From: Methylobacillus gramineus
GTDB taxonomy: Bacteria > Pseudomonadota > Gammaproteobacteria > Burkholderiales > Methylophilaceae
Assembly: GCF_020532675.1 (NCBI RefSeq)
Contig: NZ_JAJAVE010000001.1
Location: 434,001-498,000, forward strand
Length of the DNA: 64,000 nt
Reading direction: 5' to 3'
This document shows, piece after piece, positions 62,669 to 64,000 of the stretch; positions within the stretch are counted from its first letter, which is position 1; every line of letters starts with the position of its first letter. Both the position numbers and the translations under genes were made by a program. The notes under the pieces are model-generated. The model was not told where the DNA came from. It searched no databases and saw nothing but the letters and a program-made list of their open reading frames with translations.

Positions 62669-63688
62669 TTAGAACCCCTGCAGTACGATCTTGCCGATAG
62701 TGCTGCCAGCTTCCAGTGCTGCGTGCGCTTGTTTCAGGTTAGTGGCATTGATGGGGCTAAGTGTTTCATTCAAGGTGGTACGCAATATGCCTTGATCAAC
62801 CAGCCGTGCAATTTCATTGAGTAAATAATGCTGCTGAATCATGTCATCAGTCTGGTACATGGCCCGCGTGAACATCATTTCCCAGCAGAAACGGGCACTC
62901 TTGTTTTTCAGTGGCGCAATATCCAACAACCCGTCATTCTCCACAATGCTGCAAATGGCGCCCTGAGGTGCAACCAGCTTTACTGCGGCAGGGGTGTGCT
63001 GATCGGTGTTGTTGAGGATCAGCACATAATCAATAAAGACATATCCCAAGGCTTGAACCTGGCTGGCCAGATCCTGATGGTGATTCACGATATCATGCGC
63101 ACCCAGCTCACGGCACCATGCGGCGGATTCCGTGCGGGATGCCGTGGCAATGACGTGCAAACCTGCCACCTTGGCAGCAAGCTGGATCGCAATCGACCCC
63201 ACACCACCTGCACCGCCAATGATCAAGATCGTTTTGCGCTGCTTGATCATTGGCGGTGTTTCCACGCCCAAACGCTCAAACAGAGATTCCCAGGCTGTAA
63301 TCGCCGTCAGGGGTAGGGCGGCAGCCTCACTTACACTTAATGTCTTGGGCTTGTGTCCGACAATACGCTCGTCCACCACCTGGTATTCACTATTGCATCC
63401 CTGGCGTGTGATATCCCCAGCGTAAAACACCGCATCGCCAACCTGGAACAGGCTGACATCGGTGCCAATGCCAACGACTGTTCCCACCGCATCCCAGCCC
63501 AGTATCTTGGGTTCGTTTTCTACCTTGTCCTTGGGGGATCTTACCTTGGTATCAACAGGATTAACGGCAATGGCCTCTACCTTAACCAGCAGATCATGTG
63601 GCCCTGGTGTGGGTGTGGGGAGCTCCACATCCAGCAATGATTCAGGGTGATCAATCGGAAGATAATGCGTCAGGGCAACTGCTTTCAT
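62669..63688 (-). CDS. Zinc-type alcohol dehydrogenase-like quinone oxidoreductase
   Basis: 339 residues from ATG 63688 (AAGGAC at six bases). MDR superfamily: VEAIAVNPVDTKVRS, LGWDAVGTVVGIG, the NADPH motif ILIIGGAGGVGSIAIQLA and the Tyr-less quinone-reductase pattern. It lacks the catalytic zinc Cys of true alcohol dehydrogenases. Divergent from an HxlR-type regulator with a palindrome between them, the usual QorR/QorA arrangement. Induced by quinone or aldehyde stress is the likely scenario. Confidence 0.88.
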   Translation of the reverse strand: MKAVALTHYLPIDHPESLLDVELPTPTPGPHDLLVKVEAIAVNPVDTKVRSPKDKVENEPKILGWDAVGTVVGIGTDVSLFQVGDAVFYAGDITRQGCNSEYQVVDERIVGHKPKTLSVSEAAALPLTAITAWESLFERLGVETPPMIKQRKTILIIGGAGGVGSIAIQLAAKVAGLHVIATASRTESAAWCRELGAHDIVNHHQDLASQVQALGYVFIDYVLILNNTDQHTPAAVKLVAPQGAICSIVENDGLLDIAPLKNKSARFCWEMMFTRAMYQTDDMIQQHYLLNEIARLVDQGILRTTLNETLSPINATNLKQAHAALEAGSTIGKIVLQGF

Positions 63689-63759
63689 GAGCAAGTCCTT
63701 AGAAATGTATGATGGATGTGACATATTCTATTCATGCATGCCCATCTGGCAAGTACGCA

Positions 63760-63786
63760 CAATTTATGTTTATAGTGCATAAATTG
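63760..63786. promoter_or_regulatory. Operator-like palindrome between oxidoreductase and HxlR genes
   Basis: CAATTTATG and CATAAATTG, perfect nine-base arms separated by nine bases, centred between the divergent genes. Fits a dimeric HxlR-type regulator. Confidence 0.65.
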
Positions 63787-63819
63787 ATACTAATGGATTA
63801 AGAAGGTTGGAATACCACC

Positions 63820-64000
63820 ATGGCAAAACATCCATCATTTGACTGCGTTGCAGGCTGTCCAGTGGAAGCTACACTTGAGCTGATTGGCGGCAAATGGAAA
63901 GGCTTACTGCTTTACCATTTGCTGGATGGCACTCAGCGCTTCAATGCCTTGAAACGCATGCTGCCGAATATCACGCAACGCATGCTTACCAACCAGTTAC
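63820..64000 (+). CDS. HxlR-family transcriptional regulator, N-terminal part
   Basis: Only the first 60 residues are in the window. ATG 63820 follows AGAAGG. Cys residues in [10 protein letters not shown] are at the position of the redox-sensing Cys of HypR/QorR/YodB-type regulators. The winged-helix core [38 protein letters not shown] is unmistakable. It probably controls the divergent oxidoreductase gene through the palindrome at 63760-63786. Confidence 0.9.
   Translation, partial: MAKHPSFDCVAGCPVEATLELIGGKWKGLLLYHLLDGTQRFNALKRMLPNITQRMLTNQL

Overview
The window looks like a chromosomal segment of a betaproteobacterium, most likely of the Methylophilaceae type (obligate methylotrophs such as Methylobacillus or Methylovorus). 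Seen directly: a tmRNA whose tag reads ANDETYALAA, the form usual in betaproteobacteria; a gua operon and a ratA/rnfH/smpB cluster; and six secreted proteins with PEP-CTERM sorting signals. The family-level placement is inference, since no methylotrophy gene lies in the window.

Layout. 1-2.6 kb: tail of an HD-GYP protein, an ABC-F ATPase (YbiT type), a nitroreductase. 2.6-7.4 kb: a Gre-like factor, then an iron-responsive FecI sigma / FecR / TonB receptor cluster with Fur-like sites. 7.5-12.5 kb: trpS and guaB-SIMPL-guaA. 12.6-14.5 kb: a DUF4124 protein, rnfH-ratA and smpB. 14.5-21 kb: a DUF1348 protein, a CSS-EAL phosphodiesterase, a gene-poor stretch with a candidate small RNA, a PEP-CTERM protein and a frameshifted HAF-repeat autotransporter.

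21.16-29.9 kb is an integrated element at the 3' end of ssrA. A P4-type integrase sits next to tmRNA, both ends carry paired GTTACCCC repeats at 12-nt spacing, and the boundaries share an imperfect att-like repeat. It carries two AlpA-like regulators, a small HTH protein, a Rha-type protein, a MobV-like relaxase, an isolated virion-type protein, two S24-like proteins without an HTH and, at the far end in the usual cargo position, a compact two-gene operon: an ImmA/IrrE zinc peptidase and a class III nucleotide cyclase with its catalytic residues. This pair is the best candidate for an undescribed system, possibly antiphage signalling.

30-36 kb: a two-component c-di-GMP module (HDOD histidine kinase plus REC-PAS-GGDEF-EAL protein), a thioredoxin-like protein and PrxQ. 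36-42 kb: tRNA-Val and tRNA-Asp, two PEP-CTERM proteins, a second copy of the candidate small RNA, a cupin, several orphans and tRNA-Arg. 42-51 kb: ahpF/ahpC, a diguanylate cyclase, Uup, AsmA and an MFS exporter. 51-64 kb: PEP-CTERM proteins, Rep helicase, YlqF GTPase, a PEP-CTERM/alkaline phosphatase/His-rich cluster, a methyltransferase, a YihY protein, a copper pair (DUF2946, PCuAC) and a divergent oxidoreductase/HxlR regulator pair.

Themes: c-di-GMP turnover (four proteins), peroxide defence (AhpCF, PrxQ), surface proteins of the PEP-CTERM class that share a 15-bp upstream element, and trans-translation (smpB and ssrA, 15 kb apart).
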